Assembly (NCBI GenBank): GCA_024336345.1
Contig: JANFOG010000014.1
Span: forward strand, 1,074,862-1,138,861
Source of the DNA: Mariannaea sp. PMI_226
Lineage: Eukaryota; Ascomycota; Sordariomycetes; Hypocreales; Nectriaceae
Length of the DNA stretch: 64,000 bases
Direction: 5' to 3'
The notes under the pieces were generated by a model. The model ran no database searches and was not told the DNA's origin. It saw only the letters and a list, made by a program, of their open reading frames with translations. Shown in pieces: positions 10,883 to 20,515 of the stretch. Position 1 is the stretch's first letter; the number at the start of each line of letters is the position of its first letter. A program made the translations under genes and the position numbers.

Positions 10883-11229
10883 CTCTAGGCAAGAGACAGG
10901 TTGGCTATATGATACGGGATCATGAGGAGAAAAGGTGCGACTAATGGGGAAAAAAGACTTGATGTGAACAAAAGCAGATGCTAGGTAGTGGGGTGGCTGT
11001 TTTTGGTTCTTTTTTTTTAGCCGCATAAATTTAGTCTGCCCCTCCAGCATCGCAGTTGACGTATCTGCGTAGGTAAGCGGGGCACACACAATGATTCGCT
11101 ATTATCCATAGTATATGCCAAATCCTTTAATATTAGCTGCAACGTTGAGCTATCTACTTCAACCTGAGCCTTGCTCTGTCATTTCTTACTCTTGTTTAGC
11201 TGTTGAATAATTCGCAACTTCAAGGAACA

Positions 11230-12420
11230 ATGTCCTTCCGCAAGCGCAATGTTGTGATTGGGTCTTCCGGGCCCTCAATGCCCATCACCAAGCAAGAGAC
11301 TATTCTTGCCCCTGGCACAAGGCCATCGCCGCTTGACGGAAGACTGACCACGTCAACTGGTACACAGTCCTTGGATCAGCTTCTTGCTGGGCATGCTGGT
11401 ATGCCCTTAGGGGCATCCCTTCTCATTGAAGAAACAGGAACCACGGATTTTGGGGGCGTGCTTCTCCGATACTACGCCGCCGAGGGGCTCGTTCAGGGGC
11501 ATCACGTTCATCTCCTGGGATTCAATGATTCCTGGCGTCGAGAACTTCCTGGTATTGGAAATCCGAGTGGCTCCAAGGGTGGCAAATTCACAACTGCATC
11601 GGATGAAAAGATGAAGATTGCCTGGCGGTATGAAACTCTTGGACAACGCAAAGTACCAACTAAAGGTAGGTCAAGCTAGCTCTCTTACCCCTCTCTCCTT
11701 ATAATGGATGGGAATTAACATGCGTTGATAGAACCTCAGGCCGTAGGCCAAGGTGGTGCCACGTTTTGTCATACCTTTGACCTCTCCAAACGCCTGGAAA
11801 ATAGCACCGTCAAAGGCCAGTTTTATGCTTCACCTTTGGAGGGCCCATTAGCATCCCCATCCCAGGCGCCTTTCAAAAAATTCATAGCCGAAGTGGCCTT
11901 GAGGATAAATAATTCATCGCCTTCTACTGTGCACAGAATAATTGTGCCCAGTCTTCTTTCTCCAACATTGTATGCCTCAGCCATGAGTCAACCATGTGAG
12001 ATACTCCAGTTCCTTCATGCTTTGAGGGCTCTACTGCGGCGATTCCCAACACAAGCTACTGCTTTCATAACTTTGCCTATTACTTTATTCCCCAGGTCGT
12101 CGGGGCTGACTAGATGGATGGAGCTGCTGTGTGATGGAGTTATCGAAATGATTCCTCTGCAACATCAGGCTCCCTTGGCGCGTGAGCCAGGCAGTGAAGA
12201 AAAGGGTCAAGGTTTACTCCGAGCGCACAGTCTTCCTGTATTCCATGAGAAAGGCGGAGGGCTGGAGGGCAGTTGGACTCGAGAGGACCTCTCGTTCAAA
12301 CTCAGCAGCTCCAACGGCCTTGTCATTATGCCTTTCAGTCTTCCGCCTGTTGGGGATGAGGAAATGGCAGCACAGGCGTCTAAGCCAAACGAGCCAGGGA
12401 AAGAAGGCCTTGACTTCTAA
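11230..12420 (+). CDS. ELP4: Elongator complex subunit 4 (ELP4, PAXNEB family)
   Basis: Model join(11230..11665, 11732..12420), 374 aa. The start MSFRKRNVVIG is family-typical and is preferred to the in-frame ATG at 11203. Conserved blocks: GTRPSPLDGRLTTSTGTQSLDQLL, SLLIEETGTTDFGGVLLRYYAAEG (RecA-like fold without a proper Walker A), WRYETL, and after the 66-nt intron FCHTFDLSKRL. ELP4 joins ELP5 and ELP6 in the hexameric ring of Elongator, which modifies wobble uridines of tRNAs (cm5U family) and also associates with RNA polymerase II. The gene is divergent from RPB8. Confidence 0.93.
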
Positions 12421-13075
12421 GCCAGTCTCAGCTAAGCTGGACACCTGACTATTACTTCCATATTAGCATGTCGGCATTTGTTGCAGACCCATGTGAGTAT
12501 CTGGGATCTTGGTTGTTTCCGAGGAAATTGAGGTGCATTCAATATAACCACCGACTTCGCACTGCTAGGAGCAAAGGTTTTACTAACGAAAGAAGACAGG
12601 ATCATGACCTTGATCTTATTGGAATGTTTTTAATACCCATCTCTCAAATCCTGTGGAACCCATATTACCCTAGAGGTCCAAGAGCTGGAATACAAAAGAC
12701 TCTTTCTCATCTGACTTGGGGGCCAAGGTTTGATGCCTGAGTGACCCCACAAGGCCAAAAGAAAAAAAGCACTAAAAAAAAGACTACTTCAAGCTCAAGC
12801 TCAATTCCCATGATCTTTTCTTCTTTTTCCTTGATCAACAACATTTTCCTTCATCTGGTAAGCCCCCCCAATTTACGTCCTTTCTGCTTTCTGCGTTTCC
12901 CACTCCGAGACTTAACATGATTATGCAACTATTATCTGTCAATCCACTGATATTCTGTGACGACACATAATAACATTACGAAGACGACTTATGATGCTGT
13001 CTTTCTCCGCGCCATTCTTGCTCTTAATTATTTTATCGAGCATTCGCTAATCCATGTTGCCCATCACAGGAATCC
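12421..13075. other. Intergenic region with a probable 5'-UTR intron of SEN34
   Basis: The stretch between ELP4 and SEN34 has a C/T-rich segment with GTAAGC at 12,858 and a ATCACAG acceptor ending at 13,069, preceded by a CGCTAATC-type branch. This would be a 212-nt intron in the SEN34 leader, ending 6 nt before the ATG. The intron is inferred from signals only. An open frame at 12,468-12,740 has no recognisable similarity and is not called. Confidence 0.4.
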
Positions 13076-13951
13076 ATGACTTTCTCGTCAGCATCTGTCC
13101 CGCCCCCCGTCCGCGTCTCTAAGATTGCAGGACGGTATCTCGTTTTTGACGCCGACTCTGCCAGCCTCCTCCGCTGCCACGAGAATGTGAACGGCACTTT
13201 GGCTGGTACCGCCCCCCAGCAGCCTACTCAGAATATATTTCTGAGTCTCCCTGTGGAACTTCGTCCGGAGGAGGCCGAGGCTCTGGTGAAGCGAAACATA
13301 GCCTATCTCGTAGACGATGTAATCGCTCACCAAGCCGTACTGCGAAATTCCAGATCAGAAGAGAGGAAAGCCTATCTGGACTCGCTGAGGACGAGAAAGC
13401 AAGCAGCACAAAAGGTCCTGACTGAGAAGACTGCTAAAAGGGCAGCCGAAATGGCTGAGAAACGTGGCGTGGCTCTATCACGGTCGAGGAAGCAAGGTTC
13501 CATCGATGTTGATGATCATGTCATATTGCCCAGTAAATCCTCAAAGCCTTCCACTCGTCAGCCTGACAGTATGTTCAAACCTCTTGGGGTAACACCTACC
13601 TCTAGTGGTGCTCTGATTTCTCCTGCGAACGATGAAATGCTCGAGGTTGTGAAGCCGGAGGAAGGTCCCTTGTGCCTTTTTTTGCTGAGTAATGGCTACT
13701 ATATGACGCCCGGCCTTCGCTTCGGAGCAAAATATAGCGTATATCCTGGAGATCCCTTACGATTTCACGCGCATTTTATGGCGAGTCAGTTCGAATGGGA
13801 CGAAGAGATAACAGTCCTCGACATCGTAACCGGAGGTAGATTAGCGACGGCAGTAAAGAAATCCTTTTTAATAGGTGGCCAACAACCGCCGTCGAGTTTA
13901 CTACCAAAAAGTCAGGTACGAACGTTTTGTATTGAATGGGCAGCTATGTAG
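13076..13951 (+). CDS. SEN34: tRNA-splicing endonuclease catalytic subunit SEN34
   Basis: Single exon, 291 aa. The N-terminal domain (about 10-95) starts VSKIAGRYLVFDADSASLL. A Lys/Arg-rich linker with helical content spans about 95-165. The C-terminal nuclease domain contains GYYMTPGLRFG (Tyr209), FHAHF (His231/His233) and VKKSFLIGG (Lys261/Lys262), the Tyr/His/Lys triad of archaeal-type splicing endonucleases, and ends with VRTFCIEWAAM. SEN34 cuts the 3' splice site of intron-containing pre-tRNAs within the SEN2-SEN34-SEN15-SEN54 complex. It is convergent with the downstream membrane RING gene (241 nt). Confidence 0.93.
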   Translation: MTFSSASVPPPVRVSKIAGRYLVFDADSASLLRCHENVNGTLAGTAPQQPTQNIFLSLPVELRPEEAEALVKRNIAYLVDDVIAHQAVLRNSRSEERKAYLDSLRTRKQAAQKVLTEKTAKRAAEMAEKRGVALSRSRKQGSIDVDDHVILPSKSSKPSTRQPDSMFKPLGVTPTSSGALISPANDEMLEVVKPEEGPLCLFLLSNGYYMTPGLRFGAKYSVYPGDPLRFHAHFMASQFEWDEEITVLDIVTGGRLATAVKKSFLIGGQQPPSSLLPKSQVRTFCIEWAAM

Positions 13952-14192
13952 AACCCAGATTATCTGCTTTCACTCGTATGTCAACGTCATGATATTGAAT
14001 TACACTAGCTCCTCTCCCGGTTTGTATGGAGATCATATATACTACCAACTCCCGCAATCAAATAAAAATGTGACTAATAGACAAGAAGGCGGCCCACTGC
14101 ATTTGTTTCATCCTCATTCATTTCCTTTCCGGCATTCCCAGTTGCAATCTGACTTAGGAGCAGTTGTTCCTGTGTTCAATCATGTCTTCGGG

Positions 14193-17084
14193 CTACGGTA
14201 CGAATATCCGGCTGAAGCTAATGACTTCCCGCCGACAGCATACGCACTTGTCGAAGTTGTTCATGGCCAGTGACACACGGCAATCGTCACAGAGACTTAG
14301 GCAACGACATGGCCAGACAATGATTGTTCGTGGAGAGCTCTGGCACACGACACATTGCGGACCATCGCTGCCAAATCCTGTACCACCTTCTTCCCAACTT
14401 GGTGAGCTTGCTTCACCTGAAGGTCCCATCTGACGCCGAGAGAGTAGCAGCTGTTCCAGCAAACGCTCCTCCTCATCTGGGCTTAGCTTGGTGTTGCGAT
14501 TCGGAGGCATCACCGAGACACGACTGGCTTGAAGCAGCCCAGCTCCAGGGGTCGTTAGGATCTTTGTTCGTTGAAGTTGTTCCATCCGGCGGTATTTTGA
14601 ACGGGTCATGATGCCGTCGTCCTGGAGATGAGCAGATAATTTTCTGGCCTCCTCTCGTTCGTCTGGGTTGGTAGGGTGCAATAACCGAGCAAGATCAGAT
14701 ATCTGCATCGGGCTATCGATAAATGGTGTACCTTGACGAGATAGTCGTGGTGAACGCTGCGTCGGCGTTCGCTGGTTGTCGTCATCAGACTCCCAACTGC
14801 TCTCATCATCTGAACCAGCTCCCGTGGTTGACATTGATACAACACTCGTAGTATCAAAACGATCGTCGTCTAAAGAGGGCTCAAAGTCACCACTGGAGTC
14901 AGTCGAGCCCCACCAGCCACCCTTCAGCCAGTATGAGTACAAATCTTTATCAAGGTCTTCTTCATTTTGGTTCTGTGCGGTTCGTCTGAATTCCGATTCA
15001 ACGTCGACGCCATCAATATTAGGGATACGACCAGGTTCATTGAGTGGGAAACGCGAGCGGCCCCGAGGCCGTTTCTCCTTGCGGTCGGTGGCCTTCTGAT
15101 TCTTGATACTCTTAGGATGTCGAGCTAGGCGAAGCAACCAGGTGGGCTGGTATCGAATGCGTAAGGCACCAAGGCACCAGAGCGCAGACTTGGCAGCTAG
15201 TCTTGCAAGGAGTTTGTTAACACTCAATAGTAATTCCAGCGCCATGAGCCAACGTGAACTTCGTTCGGCGGCCCCTATGCCTACTTGCAGACTTCGTTCG
15301 CCCCGGCCTTTGGGAATCTTCTGTGCTGCTCGTTCTCTAGCAAATCCATTTGATGCAATGGTTGGGCCTCCCTTAATCGGGATCAGGCCAATGGCCCCAA
15401 TCTGATCATTCCGTGAGTCCGGCATGCCACTCCCTAGGAATTTCCGTTGAAGCTCTTCCATTTCTCTGAATCGCTCTTCCTCAAGCCAAGTGCGCCATCT
15501 AATACTGAGGCCACAGTCTTCATTGAGATAGACTGCCTCACTAGCCATAGTAATAGCTCCAAAACCAGTTCGCAGTAGAGCAGTGTAGAAATCCATTTCT
15601 CGAGTGATTCGGATTTCTGATAGCGAGACGTTTGCTTGCATATTTTCGTGAGCGTAGGCCAATCGTTGGCGAAAAGACATGTTGGCCGTGTCTTGATTAT
15701 TTGGTGGTGACAGGGCGGAAAGGAGTAAGGCGATGCTGTAGATGGTGACACAAATAGCAATACCTATTAAGACAAGCACATGCGGCACGAAACCGACAAT
15801 ACAGACAGTAGGAAATCTCAACAACCCCTGCGAGGATGAATTGTCAAGATCAAATGTAATGGCACTCCACACAATACTACCCATGAAACAAAGCCCCCAA
15901 AAGCCTGTATTAATCAGGCGATACTTGGCTTGAAGATCAAAGATGCCAAGGACATGGCTAGTGATATGGGTCATGGTTGATAGAAAAGCGACCAGTAGCA
16001 CTTCCGGGGGGGTGTTGACTCGTTTCATAATCATGGAACGGCTTAAAGCGATAGCGCTTCCGAGAGCTGTTGACCCTTCTTCAGAGGCTCGACTCTTTGA
16101 AAACAATCCCCAACCCAACTGGCTGCTAATAGCAGCTTCGGCCTCGGCAAACGCGAGAGACTGCTCAAATAGAGTCATGCCAGTCTCAGGAGCAACAGGT
16201 CTGCCATGGACTGCACAAGATATGGTTTCAAAGAACTGGCTTAGACAGAAGGTCCCAAAGACAGGCCAAAGGAGAGAAAGGGAGCCAGAAAGGTCACGAG
16301 CCGAACCAGATTCATCCGTAGGGATCATCCTGATCGCACGACAAGACTGCTCATCACTAGGATTGAAAAGGAGGATTGAGCTGAGAGTGTTGAGGAAGAC
16401 GTTATTCTGCGAAAACATGAGATCAGAGCTCTTGGTGGAATTCCCCCATCGTAGCTCGGCGAAGTCCGGCGAAGTCTGGCACTGTATAGACTGGAGAAGT
16501 CGACGGGCTTGTATTACAAGTAAAATGACGGGTAGAAATCGAATCAACAGGCGTGTAGGCCATCGAAGACGCAGCCGTCTTCGAGTGGCAGCGAATATAT
16601 GAGTTCGGTTCAGGATAACAGCCATGGCGACGCAGCACAAAGCCCATCTGCTTGTGGCATAACCAAAGACACTACCCAGACCACGAGCTCCATCAACAGA
16701 TAGACGGGATGTAGGAGGGATGGGCACAGATTCGGTAACCAAGGTGTCTAGGGCACCTTCTCCAAGGGCCCCTCGGGCGATGAGGGGTTCTACCATATCT
16801 TGTAGTCGTGTGGCGGTATCGGAACGGAGGGCTGCAGCTTCGGTAGCTTCGGGGATGTATTGGTGACGGGGAGAGTCGAAAGTATCAGGAAGAGCTATAT
16901 AAGAACCAAGTTTTTTCACGATTCGGGGACCAGCCCAGACGAGATCCTCGAGAAGGGGTGCATATCGAGTCACGTTCACGGACCAGGCGGAGAGGTTGTA
17001 CCATGGACCGGTAAGGTTGACGACGCTGGAGTTGAGATTTGAATTCGCAAAGCTCGACGTTGGTTCGATGACTCCCAAGGCCAT
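14193..17084 (-). CDS. Membrane-bound RING ubiquitin ligase, Asi1/Asi3-like
   Basis: Single exon of 963 aa. The N-terminal 140 residues carry several N-glycosylation sequons (NSS, NLT, NVT) and may be lumenal. Hydrophobic segments appear near residues 145-165, 175-192, 260-285, 360-385, 393-415 and 425-465. A long charged, Ser-rich region (about 640-890) follows. A C-terminal RING-like zinc site (about 912-955) has Cys-x2-Cys, Cys-x-Cys-x4-Cys-x2-Cys and a final Cys-x2-Cys-Arg-Arg. Multi-pass topology plus an extreme C-terminal RING is the architecture of yeast Asi1/Asi3, inner-nuclear-membrane ligases in ER-associated degradation. Fungal homologues are annotated as Asi3-type. Location and substrates here are inferred from the family. 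Confidence 0.75.
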   Translation of the reverse strand: MALGVIEPTSSFANSNLNSSVVNLTGPWYNLSAWSVNVTRYAPLLEDLVWAGPRIVKKLGSYIALPDTFDSPRHQYIPEATEAAALRSDTATRLQDMVEPLIARGALGEGALDTLVTESVPIPPTSRLSVDGARGLGSVFGYATSRWALCCVAMAVILNRTHIFAATRRRLRLRWPTRLLIRFLPVILLVIQARRLLQSIQCQTSPDFAELRWGNSTKSSDLMFSQNNVFLNTLSSILLFNPSDEQSCRAIRMIPTDESGSARDLSGSLSLLWPVFGTFCLSQFFETISCAVHGRPVAPETGMTLFEQSLAFAEAEAAISSQLGWGLFSKSRASEEGSTALGSAIALSRSMIMKRVNTPPEVLLVAFLSTMTHITSHVLGIFDLQAKYRLINTGFWGLCFMGSIVWSAITFDLDNSSSQGLLRFPTVCIVGFVPHVLVLIGIAICVTIYSIALLLSALSPPNNQDTANMSFRQRLAYAHENMQANVSLSEIRITREMDFYTALLRTGFGAITMASEAVYLNEDCGLSIRWRTWLEEERFREMEELQRKFLGSGMPDSRNDQIGAIGLIPIKGGPTIASNGFARERAAQKIPKGRGERSLQVGIGAAERSSRWLMALELLLSVNKLLARLAAKSALWCLGALRIRYQPTWLLRLARHPKSIKNQKATDRKEKRPRGRSRFPLNEPGRIPNIDGVDVESEFRRTAQNQNEEDLDKDLYSYWLKGGWWGSTDSSGDFEPSLDDDRFDTTSVVSMSTTGAGSDDESSWESDDDNQRTPTQRSPRLSRQGTPFIDSPMQISDLARLLHPTNPDEREEARKLSAHLQDDGIMTRSKYRRMEQLQRTKILTTPGAGLLQASRVSVMPPNRNTKLSPDEEERLLEQLLLSRRQMGPSGEASSPSWEEGGTGFGSDGPQCVVCQSSPRTIIVWPCRCLSLCDDCRVSLAMNNFDKCVCCRREVISFSRIFVP

Positions 17085-18414
17085 GGTCCCCCGATGGACA
17101 ATTGAGATTCGTGTGTGCTGGGCAAAGATATCGACGGCTGAGTCTGATGGTTGCAGCGTCAGATTGGATGAAGCGAAAGCCTAAGTGTTCGGAAAGCTAC
17201 CTTTGCGGATAGGCGTGGGATGAGAAGCACTAGCACAGCCTCAACTTGGGCGATTCTGGCGGGAGTGGAAGTTCAAAAAGTATTACTGATGAAGTCAAAC
17301 AAAAACATTGCGATGCATCAGCTCCGTACGCAGCCGGATGGCAGATGAGGGAAGAGGTCGAAAGAGGACGGGGAGAGGCGAGGGCGTGTTGTTGACGGGC
17401 TGGGTGGGGAAAGAGTAGCGTGGGAGACAAGTTACCTAATTCGGCGTTGCATTCAAAGTACTTGAGTGCTTCAATCTAGGTACTTGGATTTGAAGTGGAG
17501 ATATGGTAGGTAGGTAATCTGTATTCGGGTCCAAGTAACCTCCATCGTCAAGCAGGTGCGTAACTAATACAGCACTGAGCATATCACCTCTTATGATAGA
17601 ACTATATGTTTCTAAGAAAGATGAATAGAACTAAGAATGCTGCATGCATGTGAATTAAGCGCTCAATTCTTACTTCTCTATTTGCCCAGGTAGTCAGATC
17701 ACACAACCATAGGAGTCAGAAGATGATGCAACACTGGAAACTACCAATGCACCTGAGTGGGGCATCCATGACCGTTTAATGCATTTATACCAAGACCCAA
17801 CCCAGCTCCATCAGCCAGGATTAGAATGCTGATGGCATATACCTAATGGAGGTATTGATTGACCCAATGAGTACTGTGCCTAAGTACCTTACCTTGGATG
17901 TCTACAAGTGGACTCGAAATGAGCCATTAGAAGCATAATGTGGTCCAGGGCACGAAGGATGCCAATCCGCTAGTTGTATGGGGTGGATAACCATGGATTC
18001 GCTCCAGGCTGTCTTCGCTGAGAGCAACGTTCCGCAACAAAAAATTAAGCTTTTATTCTTATCAAATTTACAAATGGATGGACGATTTTGTCCTCCGTTC
18101 TCATTTTATTGGGTAATCGACCAAGCTGTCAGGTCACATGACGCCATACCTGTTCTTTCATCTATATTGCGATACAGCACCTCCTCTTCACACACAATCC
18201 TCCGTCCCGATCGAGCGAGCACGCATATTCAGTAGTCCAACTGAATATCATGTGATTGGCTCCAATGACTAGGGTTGTTGATGGTTAGAGAGCCTATTGA
18301 TTGCATAAGCAGACGTTTCTTGAAAGATCACAGGCGCTAGAGTAGCTCAGCTGGGAAGAGCATTCTTTGGTCTGGCGCTCTGAGCCCTTCGTACTTCAAG
18401 GTATCAAAACTATA
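17085..18414. other. Intergenic region with repeated TACCTA/TAGGTA motifs
   Basis: About 1.3 kb between two minus-strand genes (upstream of the Asi-like gene and after the MTR3 stop). TACCTA/TAGGTA elements cluster at 17,440-17,530 and 17,870-17,900. A tRNA-like D-arm segment occurs at about 18,345-18,365 but no complete tRNA can be folded. I see no protein-coding gene. Confidence 0.4.
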
Positions 18415-19323
18415 TCAACCTGCTAATGTCACCTCTTGCAGAGACCCGGCCATTGCTTGACTGGTTCCCTTGCTCGCGTGGATTGCGCGGGCGACAAGGC
18501 CTCTATGGAGATTGATGTCTGACGACGGTAGGCTTCCTTTTAGCCACAAGTTGGTGATCTCATCTCGAGAGGGAAGATATGCTACACAACAAGCAGCTAT
18601 GATATCCTTGTGTTCTGATGGGACTGGGTCGAGGACCATCACTGGCTCCTTACCATCTTTCCCTGAAACCAGGGCAGCGACACCGCCAACAACAGTGTCC
18701 ACACAGTCGATGCCAGCATCAGCCAAAGCTGCAGCTGCAACGGTGATACATCCACTCAAAACATTCATCATATCCCACTCCTCCATGCCCTGCTCAGCCG
18801 CTACCTGTCTGGCTTGATCGCCCTCAATAATCGTAACTATCACATCCACACCACTCTTAGGCCATCGATCAGCAATAAGAGTGCCCCGAAGAGCTGTCTC
18901 GAGATGTGTACTGAGATCCCGCTCACTGGAATCCCTGAGGTATCCTCTCCGATGACGGGTTGCGAATGGGGCAAATTTCACATGTGTTGTAAGAACCATA
19001 TGTGGTGAGAATGGTGCTGATCGAGGGAGTGATCTTGGGCCGTGAACAGTACATGTGAGTTTCATGCCTTTGCTTGCAACTCCATCTTGAGGCTCAACCT
19101 CGAGATATGCTGAGCCAGATGCGGAAGGAGTAACTCCAGTTTTGAGATCTGATGGATGCTTTAGCCTCTTATACAAGGGCTCCCGTAGAGTTGAGTATCG
19201 CTTACATTGAGCCCTGATTCCGTTTACTGGGCGACTGCGGCCTAAGAGTATCTGATCATCTCCTTCGAATATGGGAGGAACGGTGACACCACTAGGACCA
19301 TTAACTCGACGCCGATCTGCCAT
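18415..19323 (-). CDS. MTR3: Exosome core subunit MTR3 (RNase PH fold)
   Basis: Single exon of 302 aa starting MADRRRVNGPSG; the frame is open further upstream but this ATG matches the family start. RNase PH-like features: an Arg-rich lead-in (SRPVNGIRAQCKRYS), SAYLEVEP, LTCTVHGPR, APFATRHRRG, the ALRGTLIADRWPKSGVDVIVTIIE block, and VLSGCITVAAAALADAGI. MTR3 is a catalytically inactive ring subunit of the RNA exosome that processes and degrades rRNA, snoRNA and mRNA. Its upstream region is shared divergently with the snoRNA host locus. Confidence 0.88.
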   Translation of the reverse strand: MADRRRVNGPSGVTVPPIFEGDDQILLGRSRPVNGIRAQCKRYSTLREPLYKRLKHPSDLKTGVTPSASGSAYLEVEPQDGVASKGMKLTCTVHGPRSLPRSAPFSPHMVLTTHVKFAPFATRHRRGYLRDSSERDLSTHLETALRGTLIADRWPKSGVDVIVTIIEGDQARQVAAEQGMEEWDMMNVLSGCITVAAAALADAGIDCVDTVVGGVAALVSGKDGKEPVMVLDPVPSEHKDIIAACCVAYLPSRDEITNLWLKGSLPSSDINLHRGLVARAIHASKGTSQAMAGSLQEVTLAG

Positions 19324-19731
19324 TGTCAAAAAAAAGTTGCACCGAAATTGTGAGGCTGGTCTTGAGTCTTGGAGAATTGTTTTCAACACAGAGTGGAGGC
19401 GACCAAGGAACCAGAGCTTGGTGGACCCAGAAATGCAATAATGCGAAAAATACCGCTTTAACCTGAGTATATTAGTCATCACAGGCTCCATCCGAGAACC
19501 GTACAAATTTTCCTCCGCAAAGTTCCTGAACAACAATCTCTTTCTCCTTTTCATCAACTTTGAAATCTGATTCATGGTGACATGCACGGTTTTTGGGCAG
19601 TTTTCAAGTGGAAATTTGCCATCCAACTATGCCGCACCACCACTGAGCATATATGATCCGGTTCTAAGCTCGAGGAATCTCCCTTGTCAGGTAAGCAAGA
19701 GCTCTGTGTGTGCCTCCCTCTCAACCCGAAA

Positions 19732-19808
19732 TCAAAATGATGATTCTTCACACCACTGTTCCCGCGACTCCTGAGCGCTTGAACAACATGCACTACCATC
19801 TGACCGTT
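19732..19808 (+). ncRNA. C/D box snoRNA with an 18S guide (snR55-like site)
   Basis: C box ATGATGA at 19,737-19,743, D' CTGA at 19,771-19,774, D CTGA at 19,800-19,803. The 13 nt before box D (19,787-19,799) can pair with the 18S rRNA segment GTGGTGGTGCATG, using two G-U pairs. By the box+5 rule the U corresponding to yeast Um1269 (snR55; human U33 site) would be methylated. The rRNA sequence is recalled, not searched. The D' guide has no target that I recognise. Outer ends are approximate because no clear terminal stem is visible. It lies inside intron A of the host locus. Confidence 0.72.
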
Positions 19809-19979
19809 CCCAGCTCACCACGCTTCTGCCACAAGACAACTGTCCAACAGTTCGCTGACTCTGGCGATAGTATTCTCTGATTGTCGTCGTCGCAATGATC
19901 TTGGTGTGAATTGACGACAAAATGCCATTTGGTCGACTGCATACGAGGTAAGCTATGAAATTTTTTTTGTGCCTTTGAC

Positions 19980-20064
19980 GTCGATGATGAGAAAACCTTT
20001 CATTCAGTTCTGCTACTGAACTCTGTGATGACTCCCAATTACCAAACCAAGATCTCTGATATTT
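19980..20064 (+). ncRNA. Double-guide C/D box snoRNA for 25S rRNA (snR61/U24-like sites)
   Basis: All four boxes are canonical: C ATGATGA 19,984-19,990; D' CTGA 20,016-20,019; C' GTGATGA 20,025-20,031; D CTGA 20,056-20,059. The D' guide CAGTTCTGCT pairs over 10 nt with 25S AGCAGAACTG, placing the box+5 nucleotide on the A matching yeast Am1133 (snR61). The D guide ACCAAGATCT pairs over 10 nt with 25S AGATCTTGGT, placing box+5 on the C matching yeast Cm1437 (U24). Two independent guides landing on known methylation sites at the correct offset is strong support. The rRNA sequences are recalled. It lies within intron B, ending about 65 nt before its acceptor. Confidence 0.82.
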
Positions 20065-20515
20065 ACCACAATCGTTCAAGTCTTTGTGTCAATGCCTCTG
20101 CTTCACAAGTAGCTAACCCGAGACTATAGAGATACAGATGCCTCAATCATATATTTTCTTATCCTCGATAACAACTCATATCATGAAGTAAGTACGCTAG
20201 TAGTGACGATGTCCAATAGGTTGCTCCCTTATGATGACACAAGTTCTATCCATTCAACGACTTCATCGAAGCCGAGTCACCCTCCCACACCGTAGTCTCT
20301 CTCAAGAGGAATGATGATCGGTTGTGGAGTCGCCATTGCGGCATAATATTGACTTTTGTGCCCTGGATGTTTGTAATTCGTTCTGGATTATATTCGTACA
20401 GGACCGGCTGAGATGACTGAGTAAACCGGCTTGTCTGAATGCACCTTTGTACTCTCGTCTTGTCTTTTCCGAATCGTATGGCAGAAGCTGACAGACTCTA
20501 AAGGTTCCGATTCAG

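Larger units (their letters stand above)
19640..20515 (+). ncRNA. Non-coding intronic snoRNA host transcript (inferred)
   Basis: A series of good splice signals on the + strand brackets short, non-coding exons. Intron A: GTAAGC at 19,691 to GATAG ending 19,870. Exon 19,871-19,947. Intron B: GTAAGC at 19,948, branch GCTAACC, acceptor TATAG ending 20,129. Exon 20,130-20,187. Intron C: GTAAGT at 20,188 to an acceptor possibly ending 20,494. A further GTAAGT lies at 20,515. The exons carry no open frame of note. Introns A and B each contain a C/D box snoRNA with rRNA-complementary guides, and intron C has two ATGATGA boxes. The 5' end (about 19,640) and 3' end are guesses. Intronic snoRNAs in non-coding hosts are known from filamentous ascomycetes. 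Confidence 0.6.

Noticed and set aside
10547..11089. Minus-strand open frame with repeated YNLQPTT-like residues
   Set aside because: It arises from reading the TTGTAGG minisatellite and an out-of-frame part of RPB8; not a gene.
12468..12740. 90-codon open frame between ELP4 and SEN34
   Set aside because: No similarity, no splice support, and it lies in presumed UTR/promoter sequence.
18338..18400. tRNA-like segment (TAGCTCAGCTGGGAAGAGCA resembles a tRNA D-arm)
   Set aside because: No matching anticodon stem, T-arm or acceptor stem can be drawn; at most a tRNA-derived fragment or chance.
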